A DNA stretch of 8,979 nt from AV17 sp046262735 (GTDB taxonomy: Bacteria > Verrucomicrobiota > Verrucomicrobiia > Chthoniobacterales > UBA10450). Location of the stretch: assembly GCA_046262735.1 (NCBI GenBank), contig JBHEMD010000146.1, positions 1-8,979 on the forward strand. The letters run 5' to 3'. The position numbers were made by a program, and so were the translations under genes. This document shows, piece by piece, positions 1-7,841 of this stretch (positions are counted from its first letter, which is position 1; the number at the start of each line of letters is the position of its first letter). The notes beneath the pieces are model-generated. The model made no database searches. It saw only the letters and a list, made by a program, of their open reading frames with translations, and was not told the DNA's origin.

Positions 1-66
1 ATAGGCGACCGCGACCTTGTAAACATTGCGCCGCTTCAGCTCCGCGAAGAAATTTTTTGGATTCAC
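1..66 (-). CDS. Gene F: sixth array member, N-terminus only
   Basis: Twenty-two codons of a further paralogue remain in the window; the gene runs off the left edge. It begins at GTG (66-64), overlapping gene E's TGA by four bases (GTGA). The readable peptide is MNPKNFFAELKRRNVYKVAVAY, the same hallmark with FFAEL again at residues 6-10, so it is certainly another member of the family. An AGGA Shine-Dalgarno lies 9 nt upstream inside gene E. Its opening MNxxN matches gene C (MNRGN) better than B, D or E, a slim hint that it could be a type 3 copy. Subtype, length and intactness cannot be judged here. Confidence 0.9.
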   Translation of the reverse strand, partial: MNPKNFFAELKRRNVYKVAVAY

Positions 67-2105
67 TTAGTTTTTTCCTGGCAAAGTTTCTCGAAACGCG
101 GGTCGCCGCGGAGGGGATCGAAATCGGGATCGAGCCGGAGCAACGCAGGCGTCACGAAACTGGGCACCTTCAGCAATCGCTCCAGCGTGGGGATAGCGTG
201 ATCGCGGTCTCCGAAACGCGCTTGCACCACCGCGCGCGTCACTTCTCCCTGAACTCCTGCGACGGCGTCTTTAGCAATTGGCAACAAGTTAACCGCGCGC
301 TCGGCATATTGCAGCGCTGCGTCGCGGTCGCCCAGGCCGCAATAGACTTCCGCCAGACCGACGTAGATCGCGGCCCGTGCGCCGTCCAACGCGCCCTCCG
401 GGACCTGCGGCTGTTTCGTCAACATCGCCAGAAGTTCATCGCGAGCTTGTGTGTAGTTGTTCCGTGCGCCAGCCGCGTCGCCGGCGAGACGACGCAGGTG
501 TCCGAGATTGGAATTGATAAGGTTTAAGATGAAGCCGCGCTCGCCCCCGGCTTGAAGAGGCTGAAGGAATCCATCGAGCTGGCCGATCGCTCCAGCGTAG
601 CTACGCCGAAGCCTGGCCTGACTCGTAATCGCGATGATTGGGAGAATATCTGTGGCTTCCGGATGAAGCCCATTGAGCACTGCTTCGGCCTCATCCAATT
701 TACCTAGCTGTTGATAGATGAGAGCTTTGCTGGCGATGAAGTCAGCGTTATCAGGCGCGATGTTCAGTGCCTCATCAATGGAGCGCAGAGCGCCTTGGAA
801 ATCGCGCGTCAAAACTCTCACCTCTGCTGCGCTTGACCGCGCGCGTAAGGAGAGTGGATCGAGCGCGACCGCCCGATCCAGATAAGTTTTGGCCCGATCC
901 CACTGGCCCTGACGGCGGACGATCAGCCCGAGTGCTTCGAGAATATCGGCATTGTTAGGCCACTTTCTAAGCAATTGCTCAAAGCGCGCTGCCGCCGCGT
1001 CGTAATTCCCCTCCACGTAATATTCAAAATATCCCTGCGCCAGCTGCACCTCGGCCAAGTCCGGCTGCAGGCGAAGCGCCGCATCCAACGCAGTACGCGC
1101 GGCGTTGCTGTGGGATGCATCGGCCTCGTTGAAATATTGCCAGGCACGAACATGTGCCAGGAGTGCCCAGGCCGTGGCAAAGCCGGGATCGAGCCGGACT
1201 GCCTCCTCAAAAAATTGCTGGGCGCTGCGTGTGCTCGCGTCATCCGATCTGCGAAATAGCGCCAATCCGCGGAGGTAAGCGTCGTAAGCTGCCGGGTTGT
1301 TGGTAAGCCTGGCAGTGATGGTCTGTTTCTCCTGGCCGGTAACTTTTGCATTGAGAGCGTCGGCGATAGCAGTGGCGACCTCGCCTTCGACCGCGAAGAT
1401 GTCGTCCAGCTTTCGGTCATAGCTCTCGGCCCAGACATGAGCGTCGGTCGCAGCTTTAATCAGCTGCACATTGATGTGCACGGCGTTGCCGGCTTTCTGC
1501 ACGCTGCCTTCCAGGATGTGGGCCACCCCGAGTTGCCTGCCAATCCCGGAAAGATTGCCAGGCTTGCTCTGGTATTGCTGAGTGGAAGCCCGGGAAATTA
1601 CCTTCAGTGCGCCGATCTTCGCCAGCCGAGTTAGGATTTCATCCTGAATGCCGGAAGCGAAGAATGCATTTTCGGGATCGCGGCTCAGATTATCGAAAGG
1701 CAGCACTGCGATCGATTTGTCGGGTAGTTCGTTAGGCGACGCAGTGCTATTCGTCCGCGCCGTGTAACGGCCGATGAAAAACAATCCAACGGACAACGCG
1801 CCGCCGATCGCAGCGACGTAAATCCACGCGTGAGATTTCTCGCGTGGCAGCGTCGCAACATCGATATCTTCCGTGCGCTTGATTCCTTCGGGCGTGAGCT
1901 CGAAGGCCCAGGCAATGACGAGCGCGATCGGAAATCCGATCACGATGGCGAGCACGATCAATCGAACGGCCCAATTCGGAATTTCGAAAAATGGAAAAAC
2001 TTGTGTCGCAACCTGGACCAGCAGCCAACCCACGACCGCGTAAGCGACCGCTACCTTATAAACGTTGCGCCGCCTCAGCTCGGCGAAGAAGTCACTGAAA
2101 TTCAT
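63..2105 (-). CDS. Gene E: three-TM TolB-like/TPR envelope protein, type 2
   Basis: A 680-residue protein with an ATG start that overlaps gene D's TGA by four bases (ATGA). It is the only ATG among the five starts in the window, and it has a recognisable GGAGAG Shine-Dalgarno 11 nt upstream. FFAELRRRNVYKVAVAY is at residues 6-22. Hydrophobic segments: about 18-40, 47-68 and 93-112. TPEGIKRTEDID (71-82) lies between the second and third. The TolB-like domain (about 130-262) carries KSIAVLPFDNLSRDPENAFFASGIQ, VISRASTQQYQ, VAHILEGSVQKAGNAV and HVWAESYDRKLDDIFAVEGEVA. TPRs run from about 272 to 645, for example FFEEAVRLDPGFATAW, LGLIVRRQGQWDRAKTYLDRAVALDPLS and AEVYCGLGDRDAALQYAERAV. It ends with LLRLDPDFDPLRGDPRFEKL (655-674). 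Length, the RRQGQW block and LLPIAKDAVAG pair it with gene B. The stop overlaps gene F's start (GTGA). No enzyme domain is present; scaffold or sensor role is inferred. Confidence 0.95.
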   Translation of the reverse strand: MNFSDFFAELRRRNVYKVAVAYAVVGWLLVQVATQVFPFFEIPNWAVRLIVLAIVIGFPIALVIAWAFELTPEGIKRTEDIDVATLPREKSHAWIYVAAIGGALSVGLFFIGRYTARTNSTASPNELPDKSIAVLPFDNLSRDPENAFFASGIQDEILTRLAKIGALKVISRASTQQYQSKPGNLSGIGRQLGVAHILEGSVQKAGNAVHINVQLIKAATDAHVWAESYDRKLDDIFAVEGEVATAIADALNAKVTGQEKQTITARLTNNPAAYDAYLRGLALFRRSDDASTRSAQQFFEEAVRLDPGFATAWALLAHVRAWQYFNEADASHSNAARTALDAALRLQPDLAEVQLAQGYFEYYVEGNYDAAAARFEQLLRKWPNNADILEALGLIVRRQGQWDRAKTYLDRAVALDPLSLRARSSAAEVRVLTRDFQGALRSIDEALNIAPDNADFIASKALIYQQLGKLDEAEAVLNGLHPEATDILPIIAITSQARLRRSYAGAIGQLDGFLQPLQAGGERGFILNLINSNLGHLRRLAGDAAGARNNYTQARDELLAMLTKQPQVPEGALDGARAAIYVGLAEVYCGLGDRDAALQYAERAVNLLPIAKDAVAGVQGEVTRAVVQARFGDRDHAIPTLERLLKVPSFVTPALLRLDPDFDPLRGDPRFEKLCQEKTK
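76..79 (-). promoter_or_regulatory. Ribosome binding site of gene F (AGGA)
   Basis: AGGA lies inside the 3' end of gene E, 9 nt before the GTG of gene F, followed by an A-rich spacer. It supports the GTG start at 66 and hence the GTGA overlap. Confidence 0.5.
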
Positions 2106-3907
2106 TTTCGGCTTGGCTCTCCGAACTCCCGTGCTGGAACAATTTTCTCCGCCAGCGCTTCGAATCGTGGATCGCCACGTAGCGGATCGAGCAAAGGATC
2201 AACTCTGATGAACCTCAACGAATCACCGGCGTGATCTTTGTAACCCTGTTCCAATCGACGGAGTGCTTCGTTTTTGTCGCCGAGTCCGAGATCGACAAGT
2301 GCAAAACTGTAACCCGAGACGTATCGTTGTTTCGAAATGACCTCGAGGTCGTTACGAATTTTAATTGCTTCGGCTTTCTTTCCGGCGGCTGCGTAAGCGT
2401 TACCGAGCAGCGCCCGCACGGAAGGATCGTCGTTCAGCGAGCGTGCTTTCTCATATTCTTCAATTGCGCCGGCAAGATCACCACTCGCTTTCAAAGCCGA
2501 ACCGAGATTCCAGTGCGCATAGTAGAATTCGGGATCAAGATCGATTGTTTTGCGAAGCTGCTTGATCGCTTCATCATAACGACGCGCGCGATAGCAGGTG
2601 CTTCCAACATCCGCGTTGATAACCAGTGAAAGCGGATCGAGCGCGATCGCGCGCTGCATTTCACCAATGGCCTGATCAGATCGTCCCAAAGAAGTAAGTG
2701 CGGAACTTCCGTACCACTGGTGCGCCGTAGGATAGTTGGGGTTCAGCTCAATCGCGCGTTGGAACTCATCGGCGGCGCGAATCAAGTCCATGTCATAATA
2801 ACAAAATATTTCCGCGCGCGAGGCGTGTGCCTCGGCAAGTTTATCATCAATCTGGAGCGCCTTCTCGGCTGCGGCCTTCGCCTTAGGAAGCGAATCCTGC
2901 GGACTGCCCGCGCCGTACAGCGGCATCAACACGTACGCGTCGGCGAGTCCGACATAAGCCAGAGCATAGTTCGCGTCGGCAGCAACAGCCTGACTGAAAT
3001 AATCCGCCGCTTTGTTCAGGTTTTGGCCGGTTCGTTTATTCCAAAAAAATCGTCCTCGTAGATATAACTGGTAAGCCTCGGTGTTTTCGGTTGGCCTTGC
3101 GGCGATGGCATTCTTTTCCGAGCCGGACAATTTGGCGCGCAGCGTTTCGGCGATCATCCTCGCGATTTCGCTTTCAACCACGAAAATGTCAGTCAACTGC
3201 CGATCGAAAGTGTCTGCCCACAGATGATCATCAGTTGCCGCTTTGATGAGCTGGACATTCACTCGCACCTTGTCAGCTGTGCGCTGAATGCTTCCCTCCA
3301 AAATGTTTGCCACACGAAGCTGCGCAGCAATCGCGGGTATATCATCCGGCCCACTCTTGAATCGGTGAGTAGAAGTGCAGGAGATCACTTTGAGATCAGA
3401 AACCTTGGAAAGCCGTGTGATGATCTCGTCCTGGATGCCAGCTGCAAAATAGGCGTTGTCGGGATCGCGACTCAGGTTCGCGAATGGGAGAACGGCGATG
3501 CTTTTGTCTGAGATCGCTGTCACGCTCTGTGGTCGCGACGAACTCGCAACTGATCGCGGGGCGCTGTATCGCCCAAGAAAGAACAACGCAAGCGATAGAG
3601 CAGCGCCGATGATGACGACATAAATCCAGACGCCATTGCGCAGATGTTGATGACCCGCATCAGCCGTTTCAGTGCGCTTGATCCCTTCAGGTGTCATCTC
3701 AAATGCCCACGCGATCAAGAGCGCGATCAGGAAACCGATTGCAACGAGCGCAATGACCAACCGCACGACCCAATTTGGAATTTCGAGGAATGGGAAAACT
3801 TGCGTGGCGATTTGCACCAACAGCCACCCCACAATGGCGTAGGCGACGGCGACTTTGTAGACGTTGCGCCGCTTCAGCTCGGCGAAAAACGAAGGTTTTT
3901 CGCTCAC
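2102..3907 (-). CDS. Gene D: three-TM TolB-like/TPR envelope protein, type 1
   Basis: A 601-residue protein with a GTG start overlapping gene C's stop by four bases (GTGA). No Shine-Dalgarno is visible before it (upstream CCGACAACGCC), pointing to termination-reinitiation; no alternative start lies nearby upstream and the hallmark FFAELKRRNVYK sits at residues 7-18. Hydrophobic segments: about 19-41, 48-69 and 93-112 (WIYVVIIGAALSLALFFLG). TPEGIKRTE is at 72-80. The TolB-like domain (about 134-265) has KSIAVLPFANLSRDPDNAYFAAGIQ, then VISCTS where every other complete paralogue has Arg instead of Cys (Cys177), then ANILEGSIQ, VRVNVQLIKAATDDHLWA and FDRQLTDIF. TPR units occupy about 278-560, including YFSQAVAADANYALAYVGLADAY, ARRYDEAIKQLRKTIDLDPEF and GDLAGAIEEYEKARSL. 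It ends with VDPLLDPLRGDPRFEAL (569-585) plus a 16-residue tail. Closest in-window relative: gene A. Its stop overlaps gene E's ATG. Confidence 0.95.
   Translation of the reverse strand: MSEKPSFFAELKRRNVYKVAVAYAIVGWLLVQIATQVFPFLEIPNWVVRLVIALVAIGFLIALLIAWAFEMTPEGIKRTETADAGHQHLRNGVWIYVVIIGAALSLALFFLGRYSAPRSVASSSRPQSVTAISDKSIAVLPFANLSRDPDNAYFAAGIQDEIITRLSKVSDLKVISCTSTHRFKSGPDDIPAIAAQLRVANILEGSIQRTADKVRVNVQLIKAATDDHLWADTFDRQLTDIFVVESEIARMIAETLRAKLSGSEKNAIAARPTENTEAYQLYLRGRFFWNKRTGQNLNKAADYFSQAVAADANYALAYVGLADAYVLMPLYGAGSPQDSLPKAKAAAEKALQIDDKLAEAHASRAEIFCYYDMDLIRAADEFQRAIELNPNYPTAHQWYGSSALTSLGRSDQAIGEMQRAIALDPLSLVINADVGSTCYRARRYDEAIKQLRKTIDLDPEFYYAHWNLGSALKASGDLAGAIEEYEKARSLNDDPSVRALLGNAYAAAGKKAEAIKIRNDLEVISKQRYVSGYSFALVDLGLGDKNEALRRLEQGYKDHAGDSLRFIRVDPLLDPLRGDPRFEALAEKIVPAREFGEPSRK
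2117..2122 (-). promoter_or_regulatory. Ribosome binding site of gene E (GGAGAG)
   Basis: GGAGAG lies inside the 3' end of gene D, 11 nt before the ATG of gene E. It is the best Shine-Dalgarno in the window and precedes the only ATG start, so gene E may be able to initiate independently as well as by coupling. Confidence 0.55.
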
Positions 3908-5670
3908 GGCGTTGTCGGGAAATTCATTTTTGCGACCAACGCTTTGTAACGCGAATCGTCGTGCAAGCCGTTCAGCAACGGATCAACTAAAAGACTCGGC
4001 ATTCCGCCGTCGTGATTATCGAATGCGATTTGTAACCACTCGAAAGCTTTGTCTTTCTCACCGCGCATCGCATAAACCTGGGCGACTTGATAGGCGAGAC
4101 TATCCCGGCTGTTAGCGATGAGTTCGACCAACGCCGCGTCCGATGCCTTACGATCGCCACGTACGTATTGCGCGAGCGCTAGTTCGAACGGACGAATGCT
4201 GTCGTCAGGCTCCAATTGCGCTTCGCGCAGCGCCGTCTCGCCATCTCCGCGCTGAACAGCGGCGAGCACCTGCCATCGATGACTGGAGGACGCGGACGGC
4301 TGCAACTCTGCCATTTTGCGCCCAGCCGCGTCGGCCTGATCGAGCTTTCCCGCGTAGAAAAAGACCCGACCAAGGGTGAATTGCGCGGCAGCAGATAAAG
4401 GATCGAGTTCCACCGACCGCCGCGCCTGATGTTCGGCGTCTTCTATGCGACCTGTGTAAACGATCACTCGCGCAAGCAGATCGTTCGCGATGGGGTTTGC
4501 CGGTGAAAGTTCTTTTGCGCGCTGCAGTTCGCTCAAGCCTTCAGCAAATTTCCACTCGGCAAAGGCGCGGACCCACCCGAGGGCAGCATGCGCCTCGGCC
4601 AGATTGGGTGCGATCGCGACAGCTTTCTCGGCATCGCTCCGCGCCTTCGGGTACGCTGTCGGGCGCTCGCCGGCGAGGTCACCAGTGATGGTCCAAAGTT
4701 CGGCGCGCTCCGCGTAGGCCAGGGCGTATTCGGGATCGAGCCGGATCGCTTCATCGTAGTGACCGACAGCCTTGCGATAATCCTCGAGATTGCGGCGTTG
4801 AAAATAATAGTGACCTTGGAGATAGGCATTGTGTGCTTCAGTGTTTTTGGTTGCCGGATTCGCGGCCGACTGTTGATTCGGGCCGAGCAGTGTAGTTTTC
4901 AAGGAGGACGCCACCGCCGCGGCGATTTCCTCCTGCACGGCGAAAATGTCTTTCAGTTCGCGATCGAAGGTTCGCGTCCACAGCTCGATTCCGTCGGCGG
5001 CGTTAATCAATTCGGCAACGATGCGGACTCGCTCGCCTTGTTTACGCACGGTGCCTTCGAGCAGGGTGGCGACGCCAAGTTTTTCGCCGATGGTTTTCGG
5101 TTCTTCTTTTCTTTCCTTGAACCGAAACGAAGAGCTGCGACCGATCACCTTTAGTTCTCTGATCTGAGCTAGAGCGGCGATTAATTCTTCCGACAACCCA
5201 TCGGAAAAATATTCGTCGCGCGGGTCGCCGCTTTCATTCAGCAGTGGCAGCACGGCGATTGATTTCTGCGGCACCGACGGCATTGCCGCAGATGTCGATC
5301 TTGCAGGTGATTTGCTCCGCAGAATGTTGAACGCAAGCAGACCAGCCGCGAGCAACGCGACGACAACAACGAACGTGGCAAACTTTCGCCGGCTCCACGT
5401 GGGGAGGGCTTGAAGTTCGGCGGGCGAAACCTCCCCGGTACGCTTTAAACCTTGCGGCGTCGCCTCGAACGCCCAGGAGATCATCACCGAAATGACAAAG
5501 CCAAAGCCCAGGAATACGACCAGGACTTTCATGACCCAGCTCGGCGCCTCGAAGGTGGGCAATAAGATCGAGGCGGCCTGGATCGACAGCCACGCAACCA
5601 CGGCGTAAGTGATCGCGACTTTGTAAACGTTGCGCCGCTTCAGTTCGGCAAAGAAATTCCCGCGATTCAC
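3904..5670 (-). CDS. Gene C: divergent three-TM TolB-like/TPR envelope protein, type 3
   Basis: A 588-residue protein with a GTG start after a 137-nt gap. The frame stays open upstream back to gene B but has no ATG, GTG or TTG there, and FFAELKRRNVY sits at residues 6-16 as in the paralogues, so this start is secure. Hydrophobic segments lie near 18-40, 47-68 and 96-115 (FATFVVVVALLAAGLLAF). TPQGLKRTGEVSPAEL follows the second segment. The TolB-like domain (about 136-262) begins KSIAVLPLLNESGDPRDEYF and includes VIGRSSSFRFK, LGVATLLEGTVRKQGERVRI and FDRELKDIFAVQEEIA. TPRs cover about 278-550, for instance YDEAIRLDPEYALAYAERA and ARRSVELDPLS. The array's terminal signature is eroded: LLVDPLLNGLHDDSRYKAL in place of DPLRGDPRFEAL. 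It is the most divergent member and the only one not overlapping the gene before it, so it may have its own promoter. Its stop overlaps gene D's start (GTGA). Confidence 0.95.
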   Translation of the reverse strand: MNRGNFFAELKRRNVYKVAITYAVVAWLSIQAASILLPTFEAPSWVMKVLVVFLGFGFVISVMISWAFEATPQGLKRTGEVSPAELQALPTWSRRKFATFVVVVALLAAGLLAFNILRSKSPARSTSAAMPSVPQKSIAVLPLLNESGDPRDEYFSDGLSEELIAALAQIRELKVIGRSSSFRFKERKEEPKTIGEKLGVATLLEGTVRKQGERVRIVAELINAADGIELWTRTFDRELKDIFAVQEEIAAAVASSLKTTLLGPNQQSAANPATKNTEAHNAYLQGHYYFQRRNLEDYRKAVGHYDEAIRLDPEYALAYAERAELWTITGDLAGERPTAYPKARSDAEKAVAIAPNLAEAHAALGWVRAFAEWKFAEGLSELQRAKELSPANPIANDLLARVIVYTGRIEDAEHQARRSVELDPLSAAAQFTLGRVFFYAGKLDQADAAGRKMAELQPSASSSHRWQVLAAVQRGDGETALREAQLEPDDSIRPFELALAQYVRGDRKASDAALVELIANSRDSLAYQVAQVYAMRGEKDKAFEWLQIAFDNHDGGMPSLLVDPLLNGLHDDSRYKALVAKMNFPTTP

Positions 5671-5807
5671 GGGCTCGTGTTTGCCACAGAACCCCTTTCT
5701 GAGCGAGCAACTTGTTCCTGTCGATCTTGCGGCTGAATACGGTCGTCGAATGGCACATTGCTCCCCACCGAGTATCCGGCAACGGACGACTGATAACCGA
5801 ATGTCAA
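5671..5807 (-). other. Only intergenic gap in the array (B-C), candidate promoter or leader region
   Basis: These 137 nt separate gene B's TAA from gene C's GTG; every other junction overlaps. No convincing stem-loop plus T-run terminator is seen: the best inverted repeat is a 6-bp GTCGTC/GACGAC pair with a large loop. An AGAAAGGGG purine stretch lies about 20-30 nt before gene C's start, too far for a usual Shine-Dalgarno. The spacer may carry a promoter for the C-F part of the array or mark a recombination junction between duplicated blocks. Confidence 0.6.
5802..5807 (-). promoter_or_regulatory. Isolated -35-like TTGACA directly after gene B stop
   Basis: A perfect TTGACA follows gene B's TAA without a spacer base. 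No -10 box is found at 16-18 nt; the nearest candidate, GATACT at 5776-5771 (4 of 6 matches to TATAAT), is 25 nt away. The site may be chance, but it is the only consensus-like promoter element noticed in the one gap of the array. Confidence 0.2.
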
Positions 5808-7841
5808 TTATTTCGGCGCGAGGGAGGCAACGATTTTCTCAAAACGCAGATCGCCGCGGAGCGGGTCCCATTGAGGATCGAGTTTAAGTTCCCCGTACAT
5901 TATACCAGCCGGGATTTGCACGGAGGCAGTTAGTTGTTGGAGCGCGAGGTCCTTCTCGCCCGTCCAAGTATAAATGACCGCGAGATGAGTAACGAGCCGC
6001 GCCCCCGCCCCGGCATCTTTGGACAATGGCAACAGTTCGCAGGCGTGACGGCCTTCGCGTATGGCTTCCTCCTTGCGACCGAGAGCGGCGTCGATTCGAC
6101 CGAGAAGGCTCCAAGCCTGGGCGTAATCGGGTTGATCGCGCACGAGCTTTTCGTCAATCGCGCGCGCAGCGGTGAAGGACGCGCGCGCCGTGGCTGGATC
6201 ATTGAAGGTCTGGGCGGCAACGCCAACGAACCATTCCCGCGGCAAAACAAAGTTACCAGTCGCGGCGATTCCTTCGGGTCGGATGGCGGCCAGCGCCCGA
6301 TTAGTTGCGACGCGATCGCGCTCGAGGACGGCGCAAAAAAACAGAACATCGGCAATCTTTTCCGCAGCCGCCGGTTCTTCAGCCAGAATGGCACCGAGCT
6401 CCGCGTGGAGGGGCCTGATGTCAGCTCGCTCGTTGAGCGGTTGTGACGCGCGCAGGATACGAGCGAAATAATCCCGCGGGGAAACGGCCACCGCGCGATC
6501 GAACATTCGGGTTGCCTCGAGATGGCGGTGCAGAGTTTCGTAGGTGCCGCCGGCATTCATGAGAAACTTTACGTTGCGCGGGTCGAGCTCAACGGCGTGT
6601 TCGAAGTTCCTGATCGCCTCTGTCCAGCGGCCCTGACGGCGGTCGATAAGCGCGCCGAGAAAGTAGGTGTCGGCATCGTTGGGGAGCGTGCGCCGAGCGA
6701 GATCCAGTTCGGCGCGCGCGCGGTCGTAATCTTGAAAGCCTTGATAGGCATACCGCGCCAGTGCGAGGTGGACTTCACCGGCCTCGGCCTGGAGGCGAAG
6801 AGCATTCTGTATGGCCACATTCGCTAGCTCACGACGCGCGGGAGTATGATCATAGCCCCCAAAGAAGAGGGTGAGGTGCATCCGGCTGAGCGCGCAATAA
6901 GCGAGCAAGAAATGCGGATCGCGTGCGACGGCCTGGTCGAGCAAACGGACGGCTTCCAGCAGGCTCTGGTGCTCGGGCGCCTTGAATTCGAGTTCCCTGG
7001 CATGCACATAGAGAGCGTTGGCGGCGAGATCGGTCGTGGGCGCCTTTGCAATGGCCGTTTTCTCCCATGGCGAGATTTTTGCCTGAAGTTGATCAGCGAC
7101 TGTTTTTGCAATTTCGCTTTGAATTGCAAACACATCGTCAAGCGGACGATCATAATGTTCCGCCCACAGATGGGTGTCGTTTCTTGCCTCAATTAATTGT
7201 GCGCTGACACGCACGCGATTTCCGGCGCGCTGCACACTTCCCTCCACGACATGAGCGACACCAAGCGCAGCCGCGATCTCACGAAGATTGCGCGTCGCCG
7301 TATTCTTATATTGCATCACGCTCGTGCGGCTGATCACCTTCAAATCAGCGACCTTCGAAAGGTCATTAAGAATTTCGTCCTGCACGCCATCAGCAAAAAA
7401 CGCGTTCTCCTGATCGGCGCTCAAATTTTGGAACGGCAGCACCGCGATGCTTTTCTCCGGAACGAGCTCACTGCCAGGGCTGCGCAGCGCGCGGCGCTCC
7501 ATGATGAACATGGCAATCACCAGCAACAGCAGGCCGATGATTATAAAATCGAGTATTCGTCCCAGCCTGCGCCGAGCCGATTGCGCCGTCGATGGATCGA
7601 GATCTGCTGTTCGGACAATTCCCTCCGGCGTCAGCTCGTAAATCCAGGCGAGTAACATCGTGATCGGGAACCCGAGCACGAGCGCGATGATGACGAAGCG
7701 CACCGCTGAATTTGCAATTTCGAAGAACGGAAAAATCTGCGTCGCGACCTGTGCGATGAGCCACGCGGTCATCCCGTACGCAACCGCCGCCCGGTAAACA
7801 TTTCGCCGCTTCAGCTCGGCGAAGAAGTTTTCGATCTTCAC
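5808..7841 (-). CDS. Gene B: three-TM TolB-like/TPR envelope protein, type 2
   Basis: A 677-residue protein starting at GTG, which shares one base with the TAG stop of gene A. The start is supported by FFAELKRRNVY falling at residues 6-16, as in its paralogues. The Shine-Dalgarno is poor (AAAAGA only), which fits translation coupled to gene A. Hydrophobic segments lie near residues 18-40, 47-68 and 97-114, with TPEGIVRT at 71-78 between the second and third. The TolB-N/FlgO-like domain runs from KSIAVLPFQNLS (130-141) through VISRTS, VAHVVEGSVQRAG and HLWAEHYDRPLDDVFAI to about 260. A long helical TPR region (about 275-640) includes GALIDRRQGRWTEAIRNFEH and WSLLGRIDAALGRKEEAI. It ends with LKLDPQWDPLRGDLRFEKI (one substitution, P to L, in the signature). 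It matches gene E in length and in several blocks (RRQGxW; LLPxxKDAxAG near 603-612), defining type 2. No catalytic domain is seen. Periplasmic placement of the soluble part is inferred from the positive-inside rule. Confidence 0.95.
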   Translation of the reverse strand: MKIENFFAELKRRNVYRAAVAYGMTAWLIAQVATQIFPFFEIANSAVRFVIIALVLGFPITMLLAWIYELTPEGIVRTADLDPSTAQSARRRLGRILDFIIIGLLLLVIAMFIMERRALRSPGSELVPEKSIAVLPFQNLSADQENAFFADGVQDEILNDLSKVADLKVISRTSVMQYKNTATRNLREIAAALGVAHVVEGSVQRAGNRVRVSAQLIEARNDTHLWAEHYDRPLDDVFAIQSEIAKTVADQLQAKISPWEKTAIAKAPTTDLAANALYVHARELEFKAPEHQSLLEAVRLLDQAVARDPHFLLAYCALSRMHLTLFFGGYDHTPARRELANVAIQNALRLQAEAGEVHLALARYAYQGFQDYDRARAELDLARRTLPNDADTYFLGALIDRRQGRWTEAIRNFEHAVELDPRNVKFLMNAGGTYETLHRHLEATRMFDRAVAVSPRDYFARILRASQPLNERADIRPLHAELGAILAEEPAAAEKIADVLFFCAVLERDRVATNRALAAIRPEGIAATGNFVLPREWFVGVAAQTFNDPATARASFTAARAIDEKLVRDQPDYAQAWSLLGRIDAALGRKEEAIREGRHACELLPLSKDAGAGARLVTHLAVIYTWTGEKDLALQQLTASVQIPAGIMYGELKLDPQWDPLRGDLRFEKIVASLAPK

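Noticed and set aside
5234..5782. A 182-codon minus-strand frame beginning in the B-C spacer and overlapping gene C
   Set aside because: It is out of frame with gene C, encodes an Arg/Cys/His-rich sequence without family resemblance, and overlaps a gene with clear homology along its whole length.
5771..5807. A complete sigma-70 type promoter in the B-C spacer
   Set aside because: TTGACA is perfect, but the nearest -10-like hexamer (GATACT) is 25 nt away and nothing suitable lies at 16-18 nt, so only the half-site is listed, at low confidence.
5671..5807. A rho-independent terminator after gene B
   Set aside because: No GC-rich stem followed by a T-run is present; the only inverted repeat is 6 bp with a large loop.
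6335..6341. Seven-base homopolymers inside gene B (6335-6341) and gene D (about 3043-3049) as frameshift or phase-variation sites
   Set aside because: Both frames are intact across the runs, they encode Phe-Phe in homologous context, and the runs are short; nothing else suggests programmed slippage.
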